A stretch of 64,000 bases of DNA from Butyrivibrio sp. (GTDB lineage Bacteria > Bacillota > Clostridia > Lachnospirales > Lachnospiraceae). Shown piece after piece: positions 18,047-26,113 of this stretch; position 1 is the stretch's first letter, and each line of letters opens with the position of its first letter. The translations under genes were made by a program, and so were the position numbers. The notes beneath the pieces were generated by a model, which did no database searches, was not told the DNA's origin, and worked only from the letters and a program-made list of their open reading frames with translations. The DNA is taken from positions 1-64,000 of the forward strand of contig SVGA01000005.1 of assembly GCA_015056575.1 (NCBI GenBank), given 5' to 3'.

Positions 18047-18058
18047 CCGTAAAACCTC

Positions 18059-19411
18059 TCAAATATATAGTTTAAGCGCCCAGTCAGGCACCTTCTCATC
18101 ATCGTAGTCCCCGTCCTTCGGGAAAACAAAAGCTGTGTCGTAGCTTGTAGGCTGCACAGGGTACTCCCCGTAGCCGTCGGTAAAATAGATCAGTCCCTTG
18201 AGGTTATCAAACTCGCCCTTTTGCAGCAGCTTATCAACGTGTTCAAACACGGGCCTGAAGTCTGTGCCGAAGCCGCCCTCCACCGTAATGCCATCCGAAT
18301 ACTTCTTCATGTCTTTGGCGGAAGTTATCACCTCGTCTCTTTGGACCTTATCGTCGCACTCTATCACGTGGATCCTGATCCGCTGAAAAAAGTTGTCTTT
18401 ATCAAGAAGGATACCCGCTGTTTCATTTAAGAACCTCTGCACCAGCTCATCCTTGCAGGAGGCTGAGGTGTCTATGGCTATCACAAGGTCGCGGATCTTT
18501 TTGACCTCACGAAATTCATTTTCTTCTATAAGGGGCATGTTGCCGTAGTGATCAAGGCCAAAGGCGTACATCCCATAGTCAAAGGTATCAAGGTCGATGC
18601 CCCCCTCTTCCCTAAGAATCGAAAACCTTGAGAGAAACTCTCTGTAGTCCGTTCTTTCAGTGTTTTCAAATTTAAGGGTCCAGGAAAGCCTTCCGATCCT
18701 GTCAGAGGCTTTTTTGCCAATGGTCCCTATCTCCGTCTGAAGGCGCTTTGCTTCTCTGTCCCAGTCCTTTTCTTTACTCTCGATAAGAGACAATATCTTC
18801 GGCGGCTTCTGTTTCCTTTGGGGCTCGTCTTCAGCATTGTCGTCATCAAGCCGCAGCCAGAAGCTGTGATCGTCCATAAAAAACTCCCGCTCAAGCTTCT
18901 CGTATTCGTATTCATCGGGCATATGCCCGGGCTCTGAGAAGTAGCGGTAGAGCTTTTCTACCGTGAGGACCTTCAGCTCTTTTTCCAGAGTGTCATACCA
19001 CCTGTCCCGGTAGTCGGAGCTTACCCTGTAGATGCAGCGGTAGTCCATATCGTCAAGAAGGGATTCCACAACGATGTCTGCACACAGATCATACAGGCGG
19101 TTGTCCTCATAGCGCTTTGAGGTGTACATGTGCCTGAAGATGCAGTGAAGGATCATGTGAAGATAGGTTCTGTTCAGCTTCCCGGGCTCCTCCAGAAAGA
19201 GCCGCAGAACGTAAGAGGGATTGAACCTGATGTTTACCGCATCGGTGCCCACAGTGGTGGTGGACAGGTCCATCTCATAGGAAAGGGAGGAAAGGGCTGC
19301 TCCCATAAATCTCATATCAATATAAAGCTCGGTTCTGGAAGCATCTAAGACTCTTAGCCCCGTTGCCTCAAGCTCCTGCCTCTTTTTCCCTGTCCCGGTG
19401 TTCCTGTCCAA
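18059..19411 (-). CDS. VWA-like (DUF2201) protein, partner of the MoxR ATPase
   Basis: A 450-residue protein. The N-terminal part carries LHMILHCIFRHMY, the histidine-rich motif of the DUF2201 N-terminal domain, which looks like a metal-binding peptidase-type helix. The C-terminal part (about 305-450) is a VWA-like domain with a MIDAS start VIAIDTSAS (D314), GGFGTDFRP and IYFTDGYGEYP. MoxR-VWA pairs usually assemble or insert metals into target complexes. The best-supported start is a TTG at 19411, 7-8 nt after GGAGGAGG. The next gene upstream is an LRR protein. Confidence 0.82.
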   Translation of the reverse strand: MDRNTGTGKKRQELEATGLRVLDASRTELYIDMRFMGAALSSLSYEMDLSTTTVGTDAVNIRFNPSYVLRLFLEEPGKLNRTYLHMILHCIFRHMYTSKRYEDNRLYDLCADIVVESLLDDMDYRCIYRVSSDYRDRWYDTLEKELKVLTVEKLYRYFSEPGHMPDEYEYEKLEREFFMDDHSFWLRLDDDNAEDEPQRKQKPPKILSLIESKEKDWDREAKRLQTEIGTIGKKASDRIGRLSWTLKFENTERTDYREFLSRFSILREEGGIDLDTFDYGMYAFGLDHYGNMPLIEENEFREVKKIRDLVIAIDTSASCKDELVQRFLNETAGILLDKDNFFQRIRIHVIECDDKVQRDEVITSAKDMKKYSDGITVEGGFGTDFRPVFEHVDKLLQKGEFDNLKGLIYFTDGYGEYPVQPTSYDTAFVFPKDGDYDDEKVPDWALKLYI

Positions 19412-19456
19412 GGCCGTCCTCCTCCGATCAAGTATATGAGGGCGCTGCGTTTCTTC

Positions 19457-20398
19457 TTACAGCTTAAACATCTGATCCTCTGCGGAAACTCTCCCTGCCT
19501 CCATGAGCACAGCGCTCATCTGCACAAGGCCTTTGTCTGCGGATAGCTTTATTGCCGCATCCATGGCCCCGGAGGGGAGCAGGTTTTTCTTTGGATCACT
19601 ATTATTATAGGTCAAAAGAGCCTTCACCGTACCGATATTTTCAGGCTCATCGGAAGATTCCTCCACCAGCCTTATAAGTATGCTCTCTGCGTTTGCTCTC
19701 ACGTGATCTTCGTAGGCTTTCCTGAAATCATCCGCAAGCTCTACCGGATACAGAAGCCTGTCTATGGCGATATCCTCCGGGATCCTGCCACCGTCGATCA
19801 CGGCCTTTTCAAAAAGCCTGTCGTACTGCCGGTAGTCCATGGACCTTCTGTCCACGCATTCCCTGTAAAACATTCCGGAGCCTGCGATCGAGAACTGGAT
19901 GGTCCTTGCCATGGTGTTCTCATTAAAATCATAGACATACTCAGGGAAGGTCAGCACCGATCTTGCAGGATATCCTGCATTTCTTTCCGAATCATCCTGC
20001 AGATTCAGAATAAATCTCAGGGTCCTGTCGTTGTCAGCAAGGAAGTTCCTCACAACCTCATACCAGCCCCTTACCATAGTGATCTCAACCTCTTTGAGGC
20101 TGTCGCACTGCCTGCACACCCCGTCGTAGTAGTCGTCAATACTGTCGAAAAGAGATATCTTCCTGAGTTTCCTGCAATTGTGAAATGCAAAACCGTAGAG
20201 GGTTTTAATGCTCATTGGCAATGAAACGGTCAGAAGATCCCCTCTTCCCGAAAAAGCGTGATTACCGACAGCCTCCACAGGATAGCCGTCAATTTCCGCA
20301 GGCACAACAAGGTCCGACGCACCTTCGTCGAACCCTGTTATCATCACATATTTATGTTTATCCTTTTTATGCTCTTCTATGCTGTATAAAAATGGCAT
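19457..20398 (-). CDS. Leucine-rich-repeat (BspA-like, LRR_5) protein
   Basis: A 313-residue cytoplasmic-looking protein without a signal peptide. Residues about 15-115 resemble BspA-type LRR_5 repeats (DLVVPAEIDGYPVEAVGNHAFSG, then LTVSLPMSIKTLYGFAFHNC, then LRKISLFDSID). The rest is charged and helical, and I do not recognise it. BspA-type repeats are usually on secreted proteins; here they are beside a MoxR-VWA pair, suggesting an adaptor or substrate. The ATG at 20398 lies just after the DUF362 stop; a TTG two codons earlier would overlap that stop. Confidence 0.7.
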   Translation of the reverse strand: MPFLYSIEEHKKDKHKYVMITGFDEGASDLVVPAEIDGYPVEAVGNHAFSGRGDLLTVSLPMSIKTLYGFAFHNCRKLRKISLFDSIDDYYDGVCRQCDSLKEVEITMVRGWYEVVRNFLADNDRTLRFILNLQDDSERNAGYPARSVLTFPEYVYDFNENTMARTIQFSIAGSGMFYRECVDRRSMDYRQYDRLFEKAVIDGGRIPEDIAIDRLLYPVELADDFRKAYEDHVRANAESILIRLVEESSDEPENIGTVKALLTYNNSDPKKNLLPSGAMDAAIKLSADKGLVQMSAVLMEAGRVSAEDQMFKL

Positions 20399-20400
20399 GC

Positions 20401-21597
20401 TCAATTACCTGAAACTGCATTAACTATCTTACCGATAGGATTGTAATGTACCTTCATAGCTCCGACAGGGCAGAACTCCTGGCAGCAAAAGCACTTGATA
20501 CACCTGCTTCTGTCAATCCGGGGAATCTGTCCCCTCTTGCCTGTCTTGTTTGCTGCAGGGACCATGGTTATCGCCTTGGCAGGACAGGTCTCAAAACATT
20601 TTTTGCAGCCGATGCATTCATCCCGCTTTACCATGGGCTTGGTATTGAAGGCGATCCTGATCCCAACGGATTTTATCTTATTGAATACTCCGCCTCCTTC
20701 AAAGGTAATGCTCTGATGGATGGTGGCGCGCTTGAAGTCAGGTACTTTGGCGTCCGAAAGGGCAAGTTTTCCCAGGATCTCAACCTCCGAAACATTCTCC
20801 GGGCCCAGCCCCCTCTCTTTTGCCACAAGAAGAGTCTGAACGTCACTTATCCCCATCCCGATAAGGTCCGCGCAAACCATATCAAGGGCATAGGGCTTTT
20901 TGGATGCGAGGATGCAGCCGATATGTCTTTTCTCTCCTGCAGTGGGACCGTTGCCCTCCATGCCGTCTATGGCATCAACCACGTAGAGCACAGGCTTAAA
21001 GAACTCGTTGAGGTCCACCATTATATTGGCAAAAGCCTTCTCCTCAGGGAATCTCATGTGGTACTCGGGCTTAGTGGTTCCGGGAATGGTTCCGAACATG
21101 TTCTTGACCGCGCAGCTCATACCCATCATGGCGTGGGTCTTGAGTTTGGAAAAATTGATGATAACATCCGCGTCATCAAGCCATCCCGTGTAGTTGAAGG
21201 TTTTAAGGGAAACCGCCTCGGGGAACTCTCCGTTTTTTACGGAAAAATCCTGATTGAGGCTCACCCCGTCCCTTACAAGCTCGTTAAGTCCGCAGGTTCT
21301 GTAGACATTCCCCACAAAGGCGGATGTATAAAGGCCTCCGGGGCTGTCTCCCAGAGTGACTTTAGCTCCCCTTTCCGTCAAAAGCTCGCAGAGTCTTTTC
21401 AGAAGTGCTGGATGGGTTGTAACCGCCTTCTCGGGATCCATTGCAGACACCAGGTTCACCTTGATGGCAACTTTCATACCGGGCTTTACAAAAGAAAGTC
21501 CGTCACATAAAGAAAGGCTCTCATCAAGAGCCTTTCTGATATCATCTTCTTTATAGGTATCGCATTTTACCAGTGCGACCGGATCAAAACCTGACAT
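20401..21597 (-). CDS. DUF362 protein with C-terminal 2x[4Fe-4S] ferredoxin domain
   Basis: A 398-residue cytoplasmic iron-sulfur protein. The DUF362 domain (about 1-310) contains KVAIKVNLVS, GDSPGG and INFSKLKTHAMMGMSCAVKNMFG. Two ferredoxin motifs follow: CIGCKKCFETCP and CIKCFCCQEFCP. DUF362 proteins are common in anaerobes and their reaction is unknown. It begins 9 bp after the acyl-CoA synthetase stop and has an AAGGAG site, so the two form an operon. The acyl-CoA synthetase promoter, with its operator, would control it. Confidence 0.85.
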   Translation of the reverse strand: MSGFDPVALVKCDTYKEDDIRKALDESLSLCDGLSFVKPGMKVAIKVNLVSAMDPEKAVTTHPALLKRLCELLTERGAKVTLGDSPGGLYTSAFVGNVYRTCGLNELVRDGVSLNQDFSVKNGEFPEAVSLKTFNYTGWLDDADVIINFSKLKTHAMMGMSCAVKNMFGTIPGTTKPEYHMRFPEEKAFANIMVDLNEFFKPVLYVVDAIDGMEGNGPTAGEKRHIGCILASKKPYALDMVCADLIGMGISDVQTLLVAKERGLGPENVSEVEILGKLALSDAKVPDFKRATIHQSITFEGGGVFNKIKSVGIRIAFNTKPMVKRDECIGCKKCFETCPAKAITMVPAANKTGKRGQIPRIDRSRCIKCFCCQEFCPVGAMKVHYNPIGKIVNAVSGN

Positions 21598-21606
21598 ACA
21601 AACTCC

Positions 21607-23241
21607 TTAGGACTGATTCTGTTTTTCTACAATCTTCTCTCCGCAGTATATCTCACGAAGCTTGGGTTTGTCTATCTTTCCGGTGGCATTTCTTATTACA
21701 TTTGCAAATATGATCTTTCTGGGCCTCTTATATCTGGGAAGATCAACGCAGAAGCGCTCTACCTCTTCCTCGGTGAGGGTCATTCCCTCTTTTACCTGAA
21801 TGATCGCTGCTGCTATCTCTCCAAGACGTGTGTCCTGAAGGCCGATAACCGCTGCATCGTGGATCTTGTCGTTCTTCATAAGGAAGCTTTCAATCTGAAC
21901 AGGATACAGGTTCTCACCGCCGGAGATGATAACGTCCTTCTTACGGTCAACCAGGAAGATGAAGCCGTCTTCGTCCTGACGTGCCATATCTCCTGTAAAG
22001 AGCCAGCCATCCTTCAGGATCTCTGCTGTAGCTTCGGGGTTCTTGTAATACTCCACCATAACTCCGGGACCCTTTACGCAAAGTTCTCCGATCTCTCCCT
22101 GTTTAACCAGGTTGCCCTCTTCATCGACAATCTTGGTCTTCCAGCCGTAGCCCGGAATACCGATGGCGCCTACCTTGTGGACATTCTCCATACCAAGGTG
22201 AACACAGCCGGGGCCTGTGGACTCTGAAAGTCCGTAGTTGGTGTCATACTTGTGGTTCGGGAAATACTCAAGCCAGTGACGAACCAGTGACGGCGGAATA
22301 GGCTGGGCACCGATATGCATCAGTCTCCACTGCTTGAGGTGATAATCCTCAAGACGGAGCTTTCCTGAATCCAGGGCTGCGAGAATATCCTGAGCCCACG
22401 GAACCAGAAGCCATACGATGGAGCACTCCTCCTCGGAAACGGCTCTGAAAATAGCCTCAGGGGAATTTCCCTTAAGAAGCACTGCTCTAGAGCCTGTGTA
22501 AAGCGATCCGAACCAGTGCATCTTGGCGCCGGTGTGATAAAGAGGCGGGATGCACAGGAAATTGTCTTCGTGAGTGGTCTCGTGATGTATCGCCTCCATC
22601 TTGGCAGACTGCATCAGAGCTGTATGAATGTGAAGGATAGCCTTGGGGAAGCCTGTGGTTCCCGATGAGAAATAGATGGCGGCGTCATCCTTGTCCTCGA
22701 TAAGCACTCTGGGTGCAACGGATGAGCTGTTGGAAACCTGCTTGTAATAGTCCTCGGAATATGAAGGGCACTGGTCTCCCACATAAAAAAGAAGCATCTC
22801 CTTCTTGATCTTCTCTGCAATATCTTCGATTCGTCCGATAAACTCCGGGCCGTAGAACAGAACGTCCGAGTCGGAAGCCTTCAGACAGTAATCAATCTCT
22901 TCCGAAGTAAAACGGAAATTGAGAGGCACCGCTACGGCACCGGCCTTGAGGACACCAAAGTAAATCGGCAGCCATTCCAGGCAGTTCATCAGAAGGATCG
23001 CGCATTTCTGCCCCTTCTTGATACCTCTTTCCATAAGCATATTTGCTACTCGGTTGGCCTTCTCATCGAAAACCGACCAGGTGATCTGTCTTCTGTAATA
23101 GGAAGTTGAGGTGGGCTGGATCAGTTCGTATTCCTTCCAGGTAACCCTCTGCTCTTCCCTGATCTCAGGGTTGATCTCCACCAGCGCAACTTCTTCCCCA
23201 TAGAGTTTGCTGTTTCTCTCCAATAAATCTGTAATTGGCAT
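21607..23241 (-). CDS. AMP-forming acyl-CoA synthetase
   Basis: A 544-residue ANL-superfamily enzyme that activates a carboxylic acid with ATP and joins it to CoA. Signatures are YFSSGTTGFPKAI (P-loop), YGLSESTGPG, GWLFTGDMARQDEDGFIFLVDRKKD and the C-terminal catalytic lysine in NATGKIDKPKL. The N-terminal half resembles long- or medium-chain fatty acid CoA ligases, but an aryl or cyclic acid substrate cannot be excluded. Its promoter carries the same operator motif as the ior-paaK and symporter promoters in this window, which hints at a shared inducer. The ATG at 23241 follows GGGAGAAGG. Confidence 0.9.
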   Translation of the reverse strand: MPITDLLERNSKLYGEEVALVEINPEIREEQRVTWKEYELIQPTSTSYYRRQITWSVFDEKANRVANMLMERGIKKGQKCAILLMNCLEWLPIYFGVLKAGAVAVPLNFRFTSEEIDYCLKASDSDVLFYGPEFIGRIEDIAEKIKKEMLLFYVGDQCPSYSEDYYKQVSNSSSVAPRVLIEDKDDAAIYFSSGTTGFPKAILHIHTALMQSAKMEAIHHETTHEDNFLCIPPLYHTGAKMHWFGSLYTGSRAVLLKGNSPEAIFRAVSEEECSIVWLLVPWAQDILAALDSGKLRLEDYHLKQWRLMHIGAQPIPPSLVRHWLEYFPNHKYDTNYGLSESTGPGCVHLGMENVHKVGAIGIPGYGWKTKIVDEEGNLVKQGEIGELCVKGPGVMVEYYKNPEATAEILKDGWLFTGDMARQDEDGFIFLVDRKKDVIISGGENLYPVQIESFLMKNDKIHDAAVIGLQDTRLGEIAAAIIQVKEGMTLTEEEVERFCVDLPRYKRPRKIIFANVIRNATGKIDKPKLREIYCGEKIVEKQNQS

Positions 23242-23297
23242 TGTAACCTTCTCCCTTCGCTTCTTGGCCGGTTTTCACAGGCCTTTCGCTAACGTGC

Positions 23298-23313
23298 TTT
23301 AAAGCACTAAAGT
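23298..23313 (-). promoter_or_regulatory. Operator-like motif at the acyl-CoA synthetase promoter
   Basis: Minus-strand ACTTTAGTGCTTTAAA matches the 16-bp motif found at the iorA and symporter promoters. It overlaps a perfect 14-bp palindrome GTGCTTTAAAGCAC (23294-23307). It covers the predicted transcription start, a position expected for a repressor site. Confidence 0.6.
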
Positions 23314-23315
23314 AG

Positions 23316-23344
23316 AGTATACATTCTTTTGTAGAAAAGGTCAA
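23316..23344 (-). promoter_or_regulatory. Promoter of the acyl-CoA synthetase/DUF362 operon
   Basis: Minus-strand TTGACC (23339-23344) is 17 bp from TATACT (23316-23321). The motif at 23298-23313 begins three bases downstream of the -10 box. Confidence 0.7.
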
Positions 23345-23357
23345 ATTGATGTACAAT
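23329..23357 (+). promoter_or_regulatory. Promoter of the PNPOx-like gene
   Basis: TTGTAG (23329-23334) is 17 bp from TACAAT (23352-23357) on the plus strand. It overlaps the divergent promoter at 23316-23344, so the two genes may compete for polymerase or share control. Confidence 0.55.
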
Positions 23358-23403
23358 AAAATAGGTCATGTAAAATATAATTTTATACAGGAGGATCTTT
23401 TAT

Positions 23404-23796
23404 ATGGAAAGAGTTGAGAAATTCTTAAAAGACGCAAATACATACTATCTTGCTACAGTAGAGGGTGATCAGCCGAGAGTCCGTCCCTTCGGCACCATCC
23501 ACAATTTTGAAGGCAAGCTCTACATTCAGACAGGAAAGGTAAAAGACGTATCAAAGCAGCTCCACGCAAATCCAAAGGCAGAGATCTGTGCCTTCCATAA
23601 CGGCGAGTGGCTCAGAATTGCCTGCACCCTGGTGGAAGACGATCGTATCGAAGCCCGTCAGTCATTGCTTGATGCATATCCTTCACTTCAGGGAATGTAC
23701 AAGGCTGATGACGGAAATACAGAGGTGTTCTATATAAAGGACGCAACTGCAACCTTCAGTTCATTCACAAAAGAGCCCGAGGTAGTCAGATTCTGA
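23404..23796 (+). CDS. Pyridoxamine 5'-phosphate oxidase-like flavin-binding protein
   Basis: A 130-residue split-barrel protein of the PNPOx-like superfamily, probably binding FMN or F420-type cofactors. It begins VEKFLKDANTYYLATVEGDQPRVRPFG and continues with KVKDVSKQLHANPKAEIC, typical of small general stress and nitroimidazole-resistance (NimA-like) relatives. It is too short to be the vitamin B6 enzyme PdxH. A GGAGG site lies 8 nt before the ATG. It is transcribed alone, divergent from the acyl-CoA synthetase. Confidence 0.82.
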   Translation: MERVEKFLKDANTYYLATVEGDQPRVRPFGTIHNFEGKLYIQTGKVKDVSKQLHANPKAEICAFHNGEWLRIACTLVEDDRIEARQSLLDAYPSLQGMYKADDGNTEVFYIKDATATFSSFTKEPEVVRF

Positions 23797-23808
23797 TCTT
23801 TCTTTTAA

Positions 23809-23829
23809 TGCACCCCGTACCGGGGTGCA
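23809..23829. terminator. Short GC-rich hairpin after the PNPOx gene
   Basis: TGCACCCCG (23809-23817) pairs perfectly with CGGGGTGCA (23821-23829). The tail on the plus strand is not T-rich, so it may be a weak terminator or a processing hairpin between the PNPOx and CheY-like genes. Confidence 0.4.
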
Positions 23830-23894
23830 GAATTGTTGTATAATAAACATAGAATTAAAATTTCTGTTGATGATCTAACGGCTGGAGGACTCAA

Positions 23895-24266
23895 ATGGCA
23901 GGAATACTTATTGTGGATGATTCGCCTGTTAACCGGAATCTACTTAGAAATATGCTTGAAATAGAAGGCTATGAAGTTGTCGGTGAAGCAGAAAACGGTA
24001 AAGAGGGTTATGACAGATATCTGGAGCTTAAGCCTGCGATAACCGTTTTGGACATTTCCATGCCTCAGCTTAACGGAATAGATTTACTTAAGCTCATCAA
24101 AAATTGTGACCCTCAGGCAAAGGTTGTGATGCTCTCCGCAAATTCCGAAAGCGAGAAAACAGAAGAAGCAGCTCGGCACGGAGCCGATGAATATGTTTCA
24201 AAGCCATACACCAAATCAGCTATACTTGAAGCAATAAAAAGATGTGAAGAAAGTGCCCATTCGTAA
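23895..24266 (+). CDS. Single-domain response regulator (CheY-like)
   Basis: A 123-residue receiver domain with no output domain. The acidic pair is D8-D9, the phosphoacceptor D53 lies in VLDISMP, and the conserved S81 and K103 (YVSKPYTK) complete the site. Single receivers act as phosphate shuttles or motor or effector switches. It opens a signalling island that also encodes REC-GGDEF, Hpt, a permease-kinase and a chemoreceptor. The ATG at 23895 follows GGAGG, and the gene ends in a terminator. Confidence 0.92.
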   Translation: MAGILIVDDSPVNRNLLRNMLEIEGYEVVGEAENGKEGYDRYLELKPAITVLDISMPQLNGIDLLKLIKNCDPQAKVVMLSANSESEKTEEAARHGADEYVSKPYTKSAILEAIKRCEESAHS

Positions 24267-24278
24267 AGAATAGGCACT
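24252..24278. terminator. Terminator between convergent receiver and REC-GGDEF genes
   Basis: AGTGCC (24252-24257) with ATTC pairs with GAAT and GGCACT (24273-24278), with one mismatch, followed by TTTTTATAA on the plus strand. The hairpin overlaps the last codons of the CheY-like gene. On the other strand it lies right after the REC-GGDEF stop. Confidence 0.75.
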
Positions 24279-24280
24279 TT

Positions 24281-25591
24281 TTATAATTGACTTATCTCTC
24301 GGGTAATCTTGCAGAGGGCGCTGATATCTTTTGATTCCCAGTTCATTGCTATCCTTTCACCCACAATTTCCAGGTCTGACGATATGGCCTTCAGAAGGAG
24401 GATCATTACCTGATTCGTTCCGTATCGCGTTATTACATCGCTCTGTCTTAGCGACATTTGAACAACTTCTATGAAAGCTTCTGTTGCTTCTTCCTGATCA
24501 ACATCCTTTTTTATCGGGATAACCGAATAGAGTATTACATGAACCGTATTATGATAGTTCCCTATAACCCTCGACAAAAAATGATATATTTTTTTGAAAT
24601 CTGACGTAGGAAGGTTAAAAGCACCTTTTCCGGGTGATCTTTCCGCCATAAGTGCCATCGCATGCTTAAGTGCAGTTGCTTCATTTTCCTCTGTCCCGGA
24701 TGTTTCTTTTTTCTCCCGATATACTTTGTAGCCATGTTTCCCATTTTGCTTAACGGAATATAATGCTTTATCGGCCTTTTTATACAGGCTGATAAAGTCT
24801 GCTCCTTCATCGGGGGCAAAAACACATCCAATTGAAGCTCCAAGCGGAATAGTCATGCTCTGTCCCATCAGCTCTTTTGCGGAAAGGACTATCTGTTCAT
24901 TTATATAAGCAGCCTTATCGGCTATAACATCCTCATCAAGTATCGATTTACAGAAAACCACAAATTCATCACCGCCTATTCTGCCCGCAATATCTGTTGA
25001 TCTGATGGATGAACGGATTATCTCGGCAAATCGGATAAGGACTTTATCTCCCATAGCATGGCCATATATATCGTTGACAGGCTTAAAACTGTCAAGATCG
25101 ATCATCATCAAAGCACCGGGGGTTGTCCTTGCAAGCAGATCTATCTCTTCCTGGGATGATGCCTTATTGAGAAGCCCGGTCATGGGATCGGTGGTGGCAG
25201 CCTTCTGAAGTCCCTGTATCTGCTCAACGTTTTGAAGGATATTGGATACGCGCCTGAGCAGAACATCGGCTCTGAAAGGCTTTCTGATAAAGTCCAGAGC
25301 TCCGATGGCAAAACCTTTACTTTCAGCCTCATCGTCTTTGTCTGCTGTCATGAACATAAACGGGATCTGTTTTCCATATGTCTCCTGAAGTTTTTTATGA
25401 AGTTCAAATCCATCGATCTTTGGCATTCGAAGATCGGAAAGTACCAAATCCGGCCTTTCCGTTTTATATATCTCGATCGCATCCTTTCCATTCGTTGCAC
25501 AAACAGTTTCATATTCACTCGACAGAATATGCTGTGTCATGCGAAGAGATATCTTTTCATCGTCGACTATGAGAATTTTGTGTTTTGCCAT
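24281..25591 (-). CDS. REC-GGDEF diguanylate cyclase with a second, degenerate GGDEF-like domain
   Basis: A 436-residue response regulator. The receiver (about 1-120) has D10-D11, phosphoacceptor D53 in VLSDLRMP and K104. The cyclase domain (about 130-295) has LMMIDLDSFKPVND and an intact GGDEF at 206-210, with an inhibitory-site RSTD (197-200) five residues upstream. It should make cyclic-di-GMP when phosphorylated. The last 140 residues contain RQSDVITRYGTNQVMILLL, which follows the GGDEF hairpin pattern with GTNQV (391-395) at the active site, so it looks like a dead second domain. The ATG at 25591 follows GAGG. It is convergent with the CheY-like gene. Confidence 0.88.
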   Translation of the reverse strand: MAKHKILIVDDEKISLRMTQHILSSEYETVCATNGKDAIEIYKTERPDLVLSDLRMPKIDGFELHKKLQETYGKQIPFMFMTADKDDEAESKGFAIGALDFIRKPFRADVLLRRVSNILQNVEQIQGLQKAATTDPMTGLLNKASSQEEIDLLARTTPGALMMIDLDSFKPVNDIYGHAMGDKVLIRFAEIIRSSIRSTDIAGRIGGDEFVVFCKSILDEDVIADKAAYINEQIVLSAKELMGQSMTIPLGASIGCVFAPDEGADFISLYKKADKALYSVKQNGKHGYKVYREKKETSGTEENEATALKHAMALMAERSPGKGAFNLPTSDFKKIYHFLSRVIGNYHNTVHVILYSVIPIKKDVDQEEATEAFIEVVQMSLRQSDVITRYGTNQVMILLLKAISSDLEIVGERIAMNWESKDISALCKITREISQL

Positions 25592-25753
25592 AAACAGCCT
25601 CAACCTCCCATATGAAAATTCTATCAAAACAAAATTAAAACTATCTGTAAAAAGTATATAATTTAACTAAAATAACGCATTTTATTCTCCGAATTGTGTA
25701 TAATTATCTTGATTTGTCAAATATAAAAAATCATTTTATCGAGGTCGAAGAAT

Positions 25754-26083
25754 ATGAATATTGAAAAATTAAGGGAATTAGGTGCAAACACTGATGAAGG
25801 TTTGGAAAGATGTATGGGCATGGAGGACTTTTATCTGGAAATGATAGAACTCGGGCTTAAAGACGAGCGGTTTGAAGCCTTGGGGAAATCCTTAGAAGAG
25901 GGAGATCTTGACGGCGCGTTCGAACATGCACATGCATTAAAGGGCGTTGTAGGGAATCTTGCTCTTACCCCTCTATATGAGACAGTGAGCGAAATAACAG
26001 AAAACCTAAGAGCAAAAGTACAGACGGATTATAAAATAACTTATAAAAAACTGCTTGAACAAAGAGATTCTTTTTTGCAATAA
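25754..26083 (+). CDS. Histidine phosphotransfer (Hpt) protein
   Basis: A 109-residue helical protein that passes phosphate between receiver domains. The phosphorylatable His60 lies in HAHALKGVVGNL, the Hpt consensus HxLKG. It starts 31 bp before the permease-kinase gene on the same strand, so the two are almost certainly co-transcribed. In a hybrid-kinase relay, it would take phosphate from the kinase receiver (D898) and give it to the CheY-like or REC-GGDEF protein encoded nearby. It has a GAGG site and no other domain. Confidence 0.92.
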   Translation: MNIEKLRELGANTDEGLERCMGMEDFYLEMIELGLKDERFEALGKSLEEGDLDGAFEHAHALKGVVGNLALTPLYETVSEITENLRAKVQTDYKITYKKLLEQRDSFLQ

Positions 26084-26113
26084 ATCTTTTACGCTACCGG
26101 TAAGGAGATAACA

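Noticed and set aside
20446..21510. A 354-codon open frame on the plus strand
   Set aside because: It lies wholly antisense to the DUF362 gene, whose iron-sulfur motifs are unmistakable. No ribosome site or known motif supports it.
23809..23829. Operator role for the TGCACCCCG palindrome
   Set aside because: It is between genes on the same strand with no match elsewhere in the window; a simple RNA hairpin is the cheaper explanation.
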